Under the pieces are notes generated by a model. That model was not told the DNA's origin. It saw nothing but the letters and a program-made list of their open reading frames with translations, and searched no databases. This document shows positions 28,001 to 36,029 of a stretch of DNA of 64,000 nucleotides, piece by piece. Position 1 is the stretch's first letter. The number at the start of each line of letters is the position of its first letter. This DNA is from Burkholderia sp. Bp9142 (GTDB lineage Bacteria > Pseudomonadota > Gammaproteobacteria > Burkholderiales > Burkholderiaceae). Location of the stretch: contig NZ_QTPP01000025.1 in assembly GCF_003853415.1 (NCBI RefSeq), positions 1 to 64,000 on the forward strand. Reading direction: 5' to 3'. The position numbers and the translations under genes are program-made.

Positions 28001-28857
28001 CGCTTCGCGAGTTCCGCAAGCTGCAGCAGCCGCGGATACAGCTCCGCGATGACCCGCTCGCGCTGCGGCAGTTCATAGCGTGCGTGCAGGCCCGAGATCT
28101 TCACCGATACGCCCGGGCCCTCGATCGGCCCCTGTCCGCCGGCGTCCTTCCCGATCGCTTCGATCGCATGCTTGTACGAATTGAAATACGCGAGCGCATC
28201 CTCGTCGGTCAGCGCGGCTTCGCCGAGCATGTCGTACGTATAGCGATACCCGCCGGCTTCGTGGCTTTTCGCGACCCCGATGGCCTCCTCGATCGTCTGC
28301 CCCGTGACGAACTGCTTGCCGAGCATCCGCATCGCGTAGGCCACTCCCGCCCGCACCACGGTCTCGCCGCCCTTTCTGAGCACGCTCATCAGCGCCTCGG
28401 TCAGCGCGGCATCGTCCGGCTTCTTCAGCAGCTTGCCGGTAATCAGCAGGCCCCACGCGGTCGCATTGACAAAGAACGACGGCGACTTGCCGAGATGCGC
28501 GCGCCAGTCCGCGTCGACGATCTTGTCCCGAATCAGCTGGTTGCGCGTTTCCGTATCCGGAATGCGCAGCATCGCTTCGGCGAGACACATCAGCGCGATC
28601 CCCTCGCGGCTGTCCAGCGAGAATTCCTGCGTGAGCAGATCGACGCCGCCCGCGTCGATGCGCGCATCGCGAACGCCCTGTGCCAGCTTCCCTGCGAGCG
28701 CTTGCGCCTTGGCGAGCGTCGGACCGTCCATTTTTGCTTCCTGCATCAGCGCCTGCACGACGACCTGCTCGTCCAGCGAGGAAGCGTCGACGATTCTGCG
28801 GCGCAGCGCGCTCAAATCAGTCGGGACCGTTTGCATTGCTTTGAATTCCGTCAGCAT
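25096..28857 (-). CDS. putA: PutA proline dehydrogenase with a degenerate P5C-dehydrogenase domain
   Basis: About 1253 residues (ATG at 28857; 28836 is an alternative). The frame opens far upstream, but that part is unrelated sequence antisense to the permease. Residues about 1-500 form a complete proline dehydrogenase: RINIRLVKGAYWDTEIKLAQ, QFATHNA, EFQCLHGMGE and YLVRRLLENGANSSFVNQI. The following aldehyde dehydrogenase domain keeps NAD-fold pieces (VIAKPSSSAG, AVLFTGTSRV, MQPFGGVNASGTGP). It has Ile789 in place of the general-base Glu of ETGGQN, Ala823 in place of the nucleophilic Cys of GQRCS, and TPSASP for SPWNFP. It should therefore make P5C but not glutamate. No N-terminal ribbon-helix-helix is seen. 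An extra C-terminal domain follows. Confidence 0.9.
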   Translation of the reverse strand: MLTEFKAMQTVPTDLSALRRRIVDASSLDEQVVVQALMQEAKMDGPTLAKAQALAGKLAQGVRDARIDAGGVDLLTQEFSLDSREGIALMCLAEAMLRIPDTETRNQLIRDKIVDADWRAHLGKSPSFFVNATAWGLLITGKLLKKPDDAALTEALMSVLRKGGETVVRAGVAYAMRMLGKQFVTGQTIEEAIGVAKSHEAGGYRYTYDMLGEAALTDEDALAYFNSYKHAIEAIGKDAGGQGPIEGPGVSVKISGLHARYELPQRERVIAELYPRLLQLAELAKRYQIGFHLDQEESARFDLTLEMLERLCREPSLRGWNGIGISLQAYQKRGRAVADWIIALARATGRRINIRLVKGAYWDTEIKLAQDAGAAGYPVFTRKVHSDVSYIACAKALLAAPDAIFPQFATHNAFSLAAAFTLGGDQEFEFQCLHGMGETVYDQVVGKSKLGRACRIYAPVGPHATLLAYLVRRLLENGANSSFVNQIVDEAVSIDDIVEDPVARAARTGGRPHAGIVAPTGVLPGRVNAGALSFSQSAEFDAAIAELRANRLSAQSIVAGVSDIHSDATALVFSASDSSEVIGSVTACRPDAVASALAASVQAAAAWRRQSAGDRAACLDSVADRIEQSACRLGALLVLESGATLAEAADEIRKSVNLCRLYAYQLRTDGRVEAAEPLGTVASITPSASPLATAVGQIAAAVAAGNTVIAKPSSSAGSLVAHAAVRLFLEAGIPDGVVQLLLGSGQEVGRALVADRRVAAVLFTGTSRVEKAIALQLAQASSAAKLVTIVGSVNALVVDSSALPEQVISDAMVSAFKHAGQLASSLRILCLQDSTAEIVLRMLTGMLSERCIGDPLDSATDIGPVATRKLCDQLDSYLADMARRGFKVTRARVSGDCAKGQFVAPAIVDLGTVDALPGVDLATAGPVLHVVRWKTGEMDRLMDRLNAIGCGVVGLHTRINEAAGMLLSRSTANSVCVNRAMHSAFVGMQPFGGVNASGTGPMMGGPLTLLALTRQIPDAYAGANGPFAPSSRLNSEKFYEFPAQNGEGRFVARQAALQQAKQASRARVDALFSLASERRLAAADVIANAGMKLSRLIADTVPIGLPALTGEENTTEVLARGQVLCAGASMSSVIAQAVAATAFGNEVILLKSPMAGDVAARLAGHCRIVDSDDVQRVVRGEIAGVRPAVVLVDDEAQAASIRAAAADAGAVVLAPDVHGMYDWTGLVRERVTTVNASAAGGNTQLMVLSEDFA

Positions 28858-28922
28858 TTTGATTGACCCACTCGTTGCTTCGACAATGTGTTGTGTTTCG
28901 CTCGCGTGGAAACACGCGATAC

Positions 28923-29753
28923 TCAGCCGGCCTGCCCGCGCAGCCGTTCGGTGCGGCGCCGCAGCCATTCGAGCGTGACGAGCAGCAGTGTCGATACGAC
29001 CACGAGCACGGTTGCAACGGCGAGGATGGTCGGGCTCAGCTGCTCGCGGATGCCGGCCCACATCTGCCGCGGGACGGTCCGCTGGTCCGGGCCCGTCAGG
29101 AACAGCGCCACGACGATCTCGTCGAACGACGTCGCGAATGCGAACAGCGCGCCCGACACGACGCCCGGTGCAATGATCGGCAGCTTGACCTGCCAGAACA
29201 CGCGCATCGGCGATGCGCCCAGGCTGCGTCCGGCGCGCGTCAGGGTCTCGTTGAAGCCCGCCAGCGTGGCGGTCACCGTCACGACGACGAACGGCACGCC
29301 GAGCGCCGCGTGCGCGAACGTCAGGCCGAGCAGGCTGCTGGTCAGTCCGAGCGGGCTGAACGCGAAGTACACGCCGACCGCGGTGATGATGACCGGCACG
29401 ATCATCGGCGAGACCAGCACGCCGGTGATGAACGACTTGCCCTTCAGTCGCGGATGCATGAGGCCGAGCGACGCCAGCACGCCCAGCAGGCTCGCGAGCA
29501 GCGTCGAGCTGACGCCGACGATCAGCGTGTTGCGAAGCGCGAACATCCATTCGGCGCTGTCGAAGAATTCCTCGTACCAGCGGAAGCTGAACCCGGGCAT
29601 CGGATACGTGAAGTACGGCTGCGAATTGAACGACAGCGGCATCACGACCAGGACCGGAAGCACCAGGAACAGCAGCACGAGGAGCGAGATCGCGACGTGC
29701 GCGTAGCGTCCCGCGCGGCCCCAGATCGTCACGTAGGCAGGAAAATTGAACAT
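28923..29753 (-). CDS. ABC transporter permease, spermidine/putrescine (PotC) type
   Basis: 276 residues with about six hydrophobic helices; the first is around residues 19-40. The inner-membrane ABC coupling loop is clear: RAGRSLGASPMRVFWQVKLP, i.e. the EAA motif region, near 180-200. It starts four bases after the preceding permease stop, indicating translational coupling. Together with the neighbouring permease and ATPase it makes a type I importer of the polyamine/opine/betaine class (MOI family). putA follows immediately, so the cargo is likely a proline-type compound (inference). Confidence 0.9.
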   Translation of the reverse strand: MFNFPAYVTIWGRAGRYAHVAISLLVLLFLVLPVLVVMPLSFNSQPYFTYPMPGFSFRWYEEFFDSAEWMFALRNTLIVGVSSTLLASLLGVLASLGLMHPRLKGKSFITGVLVSPMIVPVIITAVGVYFAFSPLGLTSSLLGLTFAHAALGVPFVVVTVTATLAGFNETLTRAGRSLGASPMRVFWQVKLPIIAPGVVSGALFAFATSFDEIVVALFLTGPDQRTVPRQMWAGIREQLSPTILAVATVLVVVSTLLLVTLEWLRRRTERLRGQAG

Positions 29754-29757
29754 GGCT

Positions 29758-31050
29758 TCACCCCAGCTTCACGCCGGCACCGCCGGTCAGTCGAACGAAC
29801 ATCCCGTACACGATCAGCACGCCTGCCAGCAGGATCGTGGCCAACGCACTGGCGAGCCCCCAGTTCAACGTCGAATTCACGTGGTTCGCGATGTAGTAGC
29901 TCGCGAGCTGGTCTTCCGGGCCGCCGACGATCGCGGGCGTGATGTAGTAGCCGACCGCGAGGATGAAGGTCAGCATGCCGGCCGCGCCGACGCCGGGCAG
30001 CGTCTGCGGGAAATACACCTGGAAGAACGACCGGATCGGGCCGGCACCGAGCGAGCGCGCCGCCTTCATGTACAGGTTCGGCACGCCCTTCATCACGCTG
30101 TAGAGCGACAGGATCGCGTACGGCAGCAGGATGTGCGTCATCGCGACCAGCACCCCGAAGCGGTTGTAGATCAGCGGCAGCGCCGTATCGGTGAGGCCGA
30201 GCCGGATCAGCCAGTCGTTGAGGACACCGTTGGTCTGCAGCACGACGACCCACGCGGTCGTGCGCACGAGGATCGACGTCCAGAACGGCAACAGCACCAT
30301 GATCATGAGGACGTTGCTGTATCGCGCCGGAATATTGGCCAGGAAATAAGCCACCGGATAGCCGAACAGCAAACACAGCAGGCTCACCGCGATACTGACC
30401 CAGGCCGTGCGCAGAAACACGCCGATATACAGCCGCTCGCCCGGCGACTGACGGACGATCTCGCCCGTTTCGTCGCGCTTGAAGTCGAGGGCCTTCAGGT
30501 AATAGCCGAACGTCCAGGGCGACGCGGCGTACTTGATGGTCGACCACGTGCGAAGCTCATCCCAGCGCGGATCGATCGCCGCCATCCGCACACGCCACGT
30601 TCCGCCCGACGCGGCCGTGTCGTCCGCGAGCTGCCGGGCAGTCTTCATCAGCAGGCCGCGCATCCCGGTTTCGTCGTAGTTCAGGCGGGACGCGATGCGG
30701 CTGAGCCCCTCGCCTGCCCGGCTCGCGACCAGCTCCTTCCCGAACGTCGCATACAGCTGCTCGTCCGGCAGCGTGCCGGCCTTCGGTTCCCATTCGCGCA
30801 GCATGGCCGCGGTATGCGGCAGTTCCCGCGACACCGTCGGGTCACGCAGGCTTTTCAGCAGCAGGCTGCCGATCGGAACGAGGAACGTCACCAGCAGGAA
30901 GGCGAGCAGCGGAAACATCAACAGCATCGCCTTGATCTGACCCGCACGTTCGGTCCTGCGCAATTTGGCCTTGAGCGCCTTCGAATCGGGAACGGCGACG
31001 TTCTCGATCCCGTGTGTCATGACCGTCATATCACTGGGAAGAATCATCAT
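29758..31050 (-). CDS. ABC transporter permease, PotB type with a large periplasmic insertion
   Basis: About 430 residues; the start is uncertain (ATG codons at 31050, 31047, 31029 and 31020, none with a good Shine-Dalgarno). A first helix (LLMFPLLAFLLVTFLVPIGS) is followed by a hydrophilic stretch of roughly 150 residues, longer than in PotB. The remaining helices and the EAA loop KAARSLGAGPIRSFFQVYFP come next. The insertion is typical of the opine/betaine-like subgroup of polyamine-type permeases. It forms the heterodimer with the next permease. Confidence 0.88.
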   Translation of the reverse strand: MMILPSDMTVMTHGIENVAVPDSKALKAKLRRTERAGQIKAMLLMFPLLAFLLVTFLVPIGSLLLKSLRDPTVSRELPHTAAMLREWEPKAGTLPDEQLYATFGKELVASRAGEGLSRIASRLNYDETGMRGLLMKTARQLADDTAASGGTWRVRMAAIDPRWDELRTWSTIKYAASPWTFGYYLKALDFKRDETGEIVRQSPGERLYIGVFLRTAWVSIAVSLLCLLFGYPVAYFLANIPARYSNVLMIMVLLPFWTSILVRTTAWVVVLQTNGVLNDWLIRLGLTDTALPLIYNRFGVLVAMTHILLPYAILSLYSVMKGVPNLYMKAARSLGAGPIRSFFQVYFPQTLPGVGAAGMLTFILAVGYYITPAIVGGPEDQLASYYIANHVNSTLNWGLASALATILLAGVLIVYGMFVRLTGGAGVKLG

Positions 31051-31265
31051 GTTCGGCGGTTGCAACCGCGCCTCCTGGTATGGGCAGTAGTCGGTCCGGT
31101 GACTTCCGGGCCGGCCGGACCGCAATCTTCTGGTTCAGGTCGCCGGCTCGGCCCGTGCAGAGCATGACGATAAGGAATCCAGACAATTTATTCCGGTTCG
31201 CTTCGCGGTCTCCACGCTGAATTGCCCCGGTGTTCCGGCGAGACGCCGGCCCTGCTACATCGACG

Positions 31266-32339
31266 TTACAGTGCCCGGCACGCGTCGGCCATCCAGCCGA
31301 TATCGACGGCGTCGCCGATCCGCAGGTTGCGCGCGGCGCCGTCGTTCGGCAGCTTCACGATGAAATCGCCGCGGCCGCATACCTGCATGACGATGCGCAG
31401 GTGGTCGCCGTAGTAGATCAGGTCCTTGACGCCGGCGCTGAACACGTTGTCGCATCCGCGCGCCTGCTCGCCCACGGCGATACGTTCGGGACGCAACGAC
31501 ACGCTGGTGCTGCCCGACAGCTGGATCCCGCCGTTCGCGCTGGCATGGATCGCCTGACCGCCGTCGAGACGAACGACGCAGTGCGGATGGTCGAGCGACG
31601 ACACGACCCCGTTGAGCTCGTTGCTCTCGCCGATGAAGCGGGCGACGAAGGCGTTGGCGGGCTTCTCGTAGAGCTCCGACGGCGACGCGAGCTGCTGGAT
31701 GATCCCGTTGTTGAACACCGCGATCCGGTCCGACATCGTCATCGCTTCGCCCTGGTCGTGCGTGACGTAGACGACGGTCAGTCCGCTCTGCTCGTGAATC
31801 TGCTTGATTTCGTACTGCATCTGCTCGCGCAGCTGCTTGTCGAGCGCGCCGAGCGGTTCGTCCATCAGCACCAGCGCCGGCTCGAACACGAGTGCGCGCG
31901 CCACGGCGATGCGCTGCTGCTGGCCGCCCGACAACTGCGCCGGCATGCGGTGCGCGAACTTCTCCATGTTGACCATCCGCAGCGCCCGCATCACTTTCGT
32001 GTCGATATCGCTTCTGGAGACCTTCCGGACCTTCAACGGAAACGCGAGGTTTTCCGCGACCGACTTGTGCGGAAACAGCGCATAGCTCTGGAACACCATG
32101 CCGATGTTGCGGCGCTCCGGCGGAATCCGGTTGATCGGTTTTCCCTGGAGGAGAATCTCGCCATGCGTGGCGGTTTCGAAGCCCGCGAGCATCATCAGGC
32201 AGGTCGTCTTGCCCGACCCGGACGGCCCCAGCATCGTGAGAAATTCGCCCTGCTCGATCTCGAGGTTGAGATTTTTCACGACCAGCGTTTCGCCGTCGTA
32301 GGTCTTCTGGACGTTCTTGAATGAGACGATCGTCGACAT
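31266..32339 (-). CDS. ABC transporter ATPase, PotA type
   Basis: 357 residues, AGGAG before the ATG. Walker A GPSGSGKT at 38-45, Q-loop VFQSYALFPH, signature LSGGQQQR, Walker B ALVLMDEPLGALD and the H-loop VYVTHDQ are all intact. The C-terminal third (after about 240) is a TOBE regulatory domain (VSLRPERIAVGEQ). It energises the permease pair downstream. A run of 50-base palindromic repeats lies just upstream of its ribosome binding site. Confidence 0.95.
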   Translation of the reverse strand: MSTIVSFKNVQKTYDGETLVVKNLNLEIEQGEFLTMLGPSGSGKTTCLMMLAGFETATHGEILLQGKPINRIPPERRNIGMVFQSYALFPHKSVAENLAFPLKVRKVSRSDIDTKVMRALRMVNMEKFAHRMPAQLSGGQQQRIAVARALVFEPALVLMDEPLGALDKQLREQMQYEIKQIHEQSGLTVVYVTHDQGEAMTMSDRIAVFNNGIIQQLASPSELYEKPANAFVARFIGESNELNGVVSSLDHPHCVVRLDGGQAIHASANGGIQLSGSTSVSLRPERIAVGEQARGCDNVFSAGVKDLIYYGDHLRIVMQVCGRGDFIVKLPNDGAARNLRIGDAVDIGWMADACRAL

Positions 32340-32350
32340 CGTATTCTCCT

Positions 32351-32530
32351 GTCGATCAGAGTTAGCGCTTTAGCGCTTTACTCTGATCCCATGCTTCGCG
32401 GTCGATCAGAGTTAGCGCTTCAGCGCTTTACTCTGATCCCATGCTTCGCGGTCGATCAGAGTTGGCGCTTCAGCTGTCGCTCCGATCCCTTGCTTCACGA
32501 TTGATCAGAGTCGGCGCACGCGCGCCTGCG
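32351..32530. repeat. tandem 50-base palindromic repeats
   Basis: Units at 32351-32400 and 32401-32450 are identical except one base. 32451-32500 is a diverged copy and 32501-32530 begins a fourth, strongly decayed one. Each good unit contains GATCAGAGT...ACTCTGATC arms around two AGCGCT palindromes, so it can fold into a long hairpin. It lies between pruA and the ABC ATPase gene, both minus strand. Confidence 0.85.
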
Positions 32531-32619
32531 TCGACCGGAGCCCTGCGTCAGCATCGGCTCCGGCCCCATGCTTCGCACCCTGACCGCATGCAAAGCTGCG
32601 CGGCAAACCTGACCCGGGC

Positions 32620-34230
32620 TTATGCGCCGAACCGCCACTCGCGCGGCGGCAGGTACGTTTCCTTGACCACGCGCGGCGACGCCCAGCGCAGCAGGTTCAG
32701 GTACGAACCCGCCTTGTCGTTCGTGCCGCTCGCCCGGCCGCCGCCGAACGGTTGCTGGCCGATCATCGCGCCGGTCGGCTTGTCGTTCAGGTACAGGTTG
32801 CCCGCGGCGTTGATCAGCGCGGCTTCGGCCTGGTGCAGCGCGAAGCGGTCGGTGCTGAAGATCGAGCCGGTCAGCGCGTAGGGGCTCGTCGCATCGATGA
32901 GCTCGAGCGTGTCCGCCCATGCGTTGTCGTCGTAGACGAACACCGACAGGACCGGGCCGAACAGCTCTTCCGTCATCAGCGCGTGCTTCGGATCCGAGAC
33001 TTGCAGCACGGTCGGCTCGACGAAGTAGCCGGGATCCGACCAGGTCTTGCCGCCCGACACGACGGTCACGGAGCTGTCTTCCTTCGCCGCGCCGATCACG
33101 CGTGCGAGCTTCTGGTACGACGCCTGCGAGATCACAGCACCCATGAAGGTGTTCGCGTCGGCGACGTCGCCGACCTTGAGTTCCGCCAGGCGCTCGCGCA
33201 GTTCGTTGCTCACCGCCGGCCACAGGCTGCTCGGAACATAGGCGCGCGATGCGGCGCTGCACTTCTGGCCCTGGTACTCGAATGCGCCGCGAATGAGTGC
33301 GATCGCGACTTCGGACGGTTTCGCCGACGCATGCGCCAGCACGAAATCCTTCCCGCCCGTTTCGCCGACGAGACGCGGAATCGTGCGGAACGCGTCGACC
33401 TTCGAAGCAACACCCTTCCACAGCGACTGGAACACCGCCGACGAACCCGTGAAATGGATACCCGCCAGATCGCGCGAAGCGAGCGCGACACGCGTCGTCA
33501 TCTCGGCGTCGCCGGGCACGAAGTTGATGACGCCCGGCGGCAGGCCTGCCTCCTCCAGCGCTTCATAGAAAATGTAATTCGCGAGCGCCGACTTTTCGGA
33601 CGGCTTCCAGAGCACCGTATTGCCCATGATCGCCGGCGCGGTCGTCAGGTTGCCGCCGATGGCCGTGAAGTTGAACGGCGAGACCGCATACACGAAGCCT
33701 TCGAGCGGCCGCCAGTCGGCACGGTTGACCGCGCTCGGTACCGACAGCGGCTGCTCGGCGTGCACGCGCTGCGCATTGAACGCATTGAAGCGCAGGAAGT
33801 CGATGAGCTCGCACGCGCTGTCCGGCTCCGCCTGGTCGATCGTCTTGCTCTGGCCGAGCATCGTCGCCGCGTTGATCTTCACGCGCAGACGCGTCGCGAT
33901 GATTTCGGCGGCGCGATGCAGGATCGTCGCGCGGCTGGCGTGCGTCAGGCTCGCCCAGTCGCGCGCCACCGCTTTCGAACTCGCGATGGCTTCCGACACC
34001 TGCGCTTCGGTCGGACGGTGGATGCGGGCCAGCACGCGTTGATGATCGTGCGGTGCGCGCACCTCGACCGTATCGTTCGAGAAATATTTCTTCCCGCCGA
34101 TGACGGTCGGGATGTCGACGACTTCGCGTTGCCCGAGGGCCTTGCTCAGTGCGTCTGCGGCTTCGGTTCCCGGGCGGAACGACACTTCCGGTTCATTGGC
34201 CGGCAGCGGAAATTGTGCACCTGAACTCAC
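32620..34230 (-). CDS. pruA: 1-pyrroline-5-carboxylate (glutamate semialdehyde) dehydrogenase
   Basis: 536 residues from a GTG at 34230 with AAGGA six bases upstream; an earlier GTG lies on top of the Shine-Dalgarno. The sequence is the ALDH4-type P5C dehydrogenase: VSPFNFTAIGGNL (oxyanion Asn), IHFTGSSAVFQ (NAD), LVGETGGKDF with the general-base Glu, FEYQGQKCSAASR with the nucleophilic Cys, and QQPFGGGRASGTNDKAG. All catalytic residues are intact. It oxidises glutamate semialdehyde from P5C hydrolysis to glutamate with NAD. It thus supplies the activity missing from the PutA encoded further down the same strand. Confidence 0.95.
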   Translation of the reverse strand: MSSGAQFPLPANEPEVSFRPGTEAADALSKALGQREVVDIPTVIGGKKYFSNDTVEVRAPHDHQRVLARIHRPTEAQVSEAIASSKAVARDWASLTHASRATILHRAAEIIATRLRVKINAATMLGQSKTIDQAEPDSACELIDFLRFNAFNAQRVHAEQPLSVPSAVNRADWRPLEGFVYAVSPFNFTAIGGNLTTAPAIMGNTVLWKPSEKSALANYIFYEALEEAGLPPGVINFVPGDAEMTTRVALASRDLAGIHFTGSSAVFQSLWKGVASKVDAFRTIPRLVGETGGKDFVLAHASAKPSEVAIALIRGAFEYQGQKCSAASRAYVPSSLWPAVSNELRERLAELKVGDVADANTFMGAVISQASYQKLARVIGAAKEDSSVTVVSGGKTWSDPGYFVEPTVLQVSDPKHALMTEELFGPVLSVFVYDDNAWADTLELIDATSPYALTGSIFSTDRFALHQAEAALINAAGNLYLNDKPTGAMIGQQPFGGGRASGTNDKAGSYLNLLRWASPRVVKETYLPPREWRFGA

Positions 34231-34463
34231 GCTCACTCCTTGTCAAATCGTTTCGATAAAACCGATCGGGGAAGCCGCATCCGTCATCGGGTTCTCCCCC
34301 GTGTTCGGCGCGGGTTTCGGCAGCATTTCCCGGATCGGTCACTTCAGTTTCGAGAGTAGTGGCTGCCAAAAAAGCCCCGCGTTGCTTCATGTCGACTTAT
34401 GCAAAGAATCGGACATCGTTATGGAACGCCGATGCCGGGGCCGGCTATTGGCGTGAACCAGCC

Positions 34464-35612
34464 CTACTCCGCTCCGATCGTCGTCACCGGGACCCAGCGG
34501 CCGCCCTTCACCTGATAGAGCGTCGAGGTCGGGTTCTTGAGGTCGCCGTTCGCGTCGAATGCGATCTTTCCGGTAATGCCGTCGTAGTGCGTGTTGCGCA
34601 GCGCGGGCAGGAAGTCGGCGGGTTGCGCGGAATTGGCCTGCTTCATCGCGTTGATCGCCACCCACGCGCAGTCGTACGCAAACGGTGCATAGGTCAGCAT
34701 GTCGGAACCGAACCGGTTCTTGTATTTCTGGATGAACGCCTTGCCTTGCGGCAGCGAGTCGATCGGCCGCCCGTATTCCCACGCCATCGCGCCCTCCGCG
34801 GCCGGCCCCGCGTCGTTGATGAAGATGCGGTCGGCAACGCCGCCGCTGCCGACGAACTGGGTGCGCATGCCGAGTTGCCGCATCCGTTTCGTGATGAGGC
34901 CGCCTTGCACGTCGAGACCGCCGAAGTACAGCAGATCGGCCTGCGCGGCCTTCACGTTCGTGAGCTGCGCGTTGAACTCGACGGCCTTGTCGTTCGTGTA
35001 TTCCGCCAGCTCGATCTTGCCGCCCGCCGCGGCGACGGCCTTCTTGAACTCCTCCACCGCGCCCTGGCCGAACGCGGTCCGGTCGTCCATCACCGCGATG
35101 CGCCGCGCCTTCGTGACGGTCACCGCGTACTTGCCGGCATTGCCGGAGTTCTGCGCGTCGGTCGCAATGATGCGAAAGACGGTCTTCAACCCCTGGCGTG
35201 TAATGGCCGGATTGGTCGCCGCCGGATCGATCAGCGGAATGCCGGCTTTCGCGAAAATCGGCGCGGACGGCAGCGCCACGCCGGAGTTGTAGTAGCCGAC
35301 CACCGCGGCCACGCCGTCGTCGACGAGTTTTTGCGCGACCTGCACGCCGATGCGCGGGTCACCCTGGTCGTCGACCGCATCGAGCTCGAAACGGACCTCC
35401 TGGCCGCCCAGCTTGATGTGCTGCGCATTCGCCTCCTCGAGCGCGAGGCGAACGCCGTTCTCGATGTCCTTGCCGCTTGCCGCACTCTGCCCGGTGAGCG
35501 GACTCGATACGCCGATCTTGACGACCTGTTGCCCGTAGGCCGCGCCGCAGGCGACGGACAACGCGATGGCGCTCAGGCCGGTGGCGAGCGCCTTGTGCGA
35601 AAAATTGAGCAT
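34464..35612 (-). CDS. branched-chain amino acid-type (LivK-like) periplasmic binding protein
   Basis: 382 residues from the ATG at 35612 (MLNFSHKALATG), with AGGA upstream. The signal peptide ends at about ACGAAYGQQ. The mature part is a type I periplasmic binding fold of the Leu/Ile/Val family: KIGVSSPLTGQSAASGKDIENGVRLA at the start, AVVGYYNSGVALPSAPIFAKAGIPLI (ligand pocket), FRIIATDAQNSGNAGKYAV and FAYDCAWVAINAMK. It lacks its own LivHMGF partners nearby. It is the first gene of the minus-strand string leading to pruA, the ABC genes and putA, and is divergent from the BetI-like TetR gene. Confidence 0.9.
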   Translation of the reverse strand: MLNFSHKALATGLSAIALSVACGAAYGQQVVKIGVSSPLTGQSAASGKDIENGVRLALEEANAQHIKLGGQEVRFELDAVDDQGDPRIGVQVAQKLVDDGVAAVVGYYNSGVALPSAPIFAKAGIPLIDPAATNPAITRQGLKTVFRIIATDAQNSGNAGKYAVTVTKARRIAVMDDRTAFGQGAVEEFKKAVAAAGGKIELAEYTNDKAVEFNAQLTNVKAAQADLLYFGGLDVQGGLITKRMRQLGMRTQFVGSGGVADRIFINDAGPAAEGAMAWEYGRPIDSLPQGKAFIQKYKNRFGSDMLTYAPFAYDCAWVAINAMKQANSAQPADFLPALRNTHYDGITGKIAFDANGDLKNPTSTLYQVKGGRWVPVTTIGAE

Positions 35613-35712
35613 GGGTTCAGTCCTGCAGAGAGAGGGAAGGAGATCGATCGCCGTGACGGCGCGCCCGCACATCAGACCCTTATTAACAAGGTCACATCTC
35701 AGCCAATGAATC

Positions 35713-35726
35713 TGAACATTTGTTCA
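35713..35726. promoter_or_regulatory. TGAACA-N2-TGTTCA operator, copy 1
   Basis: A perfect 14-base palindrome TGAACATTTGTTCA (16 bases with flanking C/G), about 100 bases upstream of the LivK-like gene start. One of three copies in the 417-base divergent region (35613-36029), which holds no other gene. Probable binding site of the TetR/BetI-like product. Confidence 0.75.
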
Positions 35727-35861
35727 GTGATTGCATGGCTCGATGTACTATATAGCCCATCCGCCTGATATCAAAAATAAAAACGCACGATCTGCATGCG
35801 CGTAAACACCAGTAATCTGTCGTTTTCTGCCATCCATCCGCCGATTCGACGCGCACATATA

Positions 35862-35875
35862 TGAACAGTTGTTCA
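35862..35875. promoter_or_regulatory. TGAACA-N2-TGTTCA operator, copy 2
   Basis: Perfect palindrome TGAACAGTTGTTCA in the same divergent region, nearer to the TetR gene. Confidence 0.75.
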
Positions 35876-35918
35876 ATTCCACTGAAAAACGCACGCACCG
35901 ATCGCCACCGGATCGGCA

Positions 35919-35932
35919 TGAACACTTGTTCA
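35919..35932. promoter_or_regulatory. TGAACA-N2-TGTTCA operator, copy 3
   Basis: Perfect palindrome TGAACACTTGTTCA, 57 bases centre to centre from copy 2 and about 100 bases before the TetR start. Confidence 0.75.
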
Positions 35933-36029
35933 GTCACGAGCATTCGGCGCTATCATCGTGCGAACCCTTCACTGCTCCGCCCGGGATGACGGCAAGCAGC
36001 ATTCAATCGGGACGGCACGGAGCACGATC

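Noticed and set aside
23929..28866. A 1645-codon plus-strand open frame across the hutG/putA region
   Set aside because: It is the antisense frame of putA and hutG, extremely Arg-rich, with no domain; the minus-strand genes have clear motifs. High GC explains the long open shadow.
28858..29550. N-terminal extension of the PutA frame up to 29550
   Set aside because: It overlaps the permease gene in another frame and has no PutA similarity; the protein begins near 28857.
32351..32530. CRISPR array at the 50-base repeats
   Set aside because: Units are directly adjacent with no unique spacers and no cas genes nearby; they are tandem palindromic repeats.
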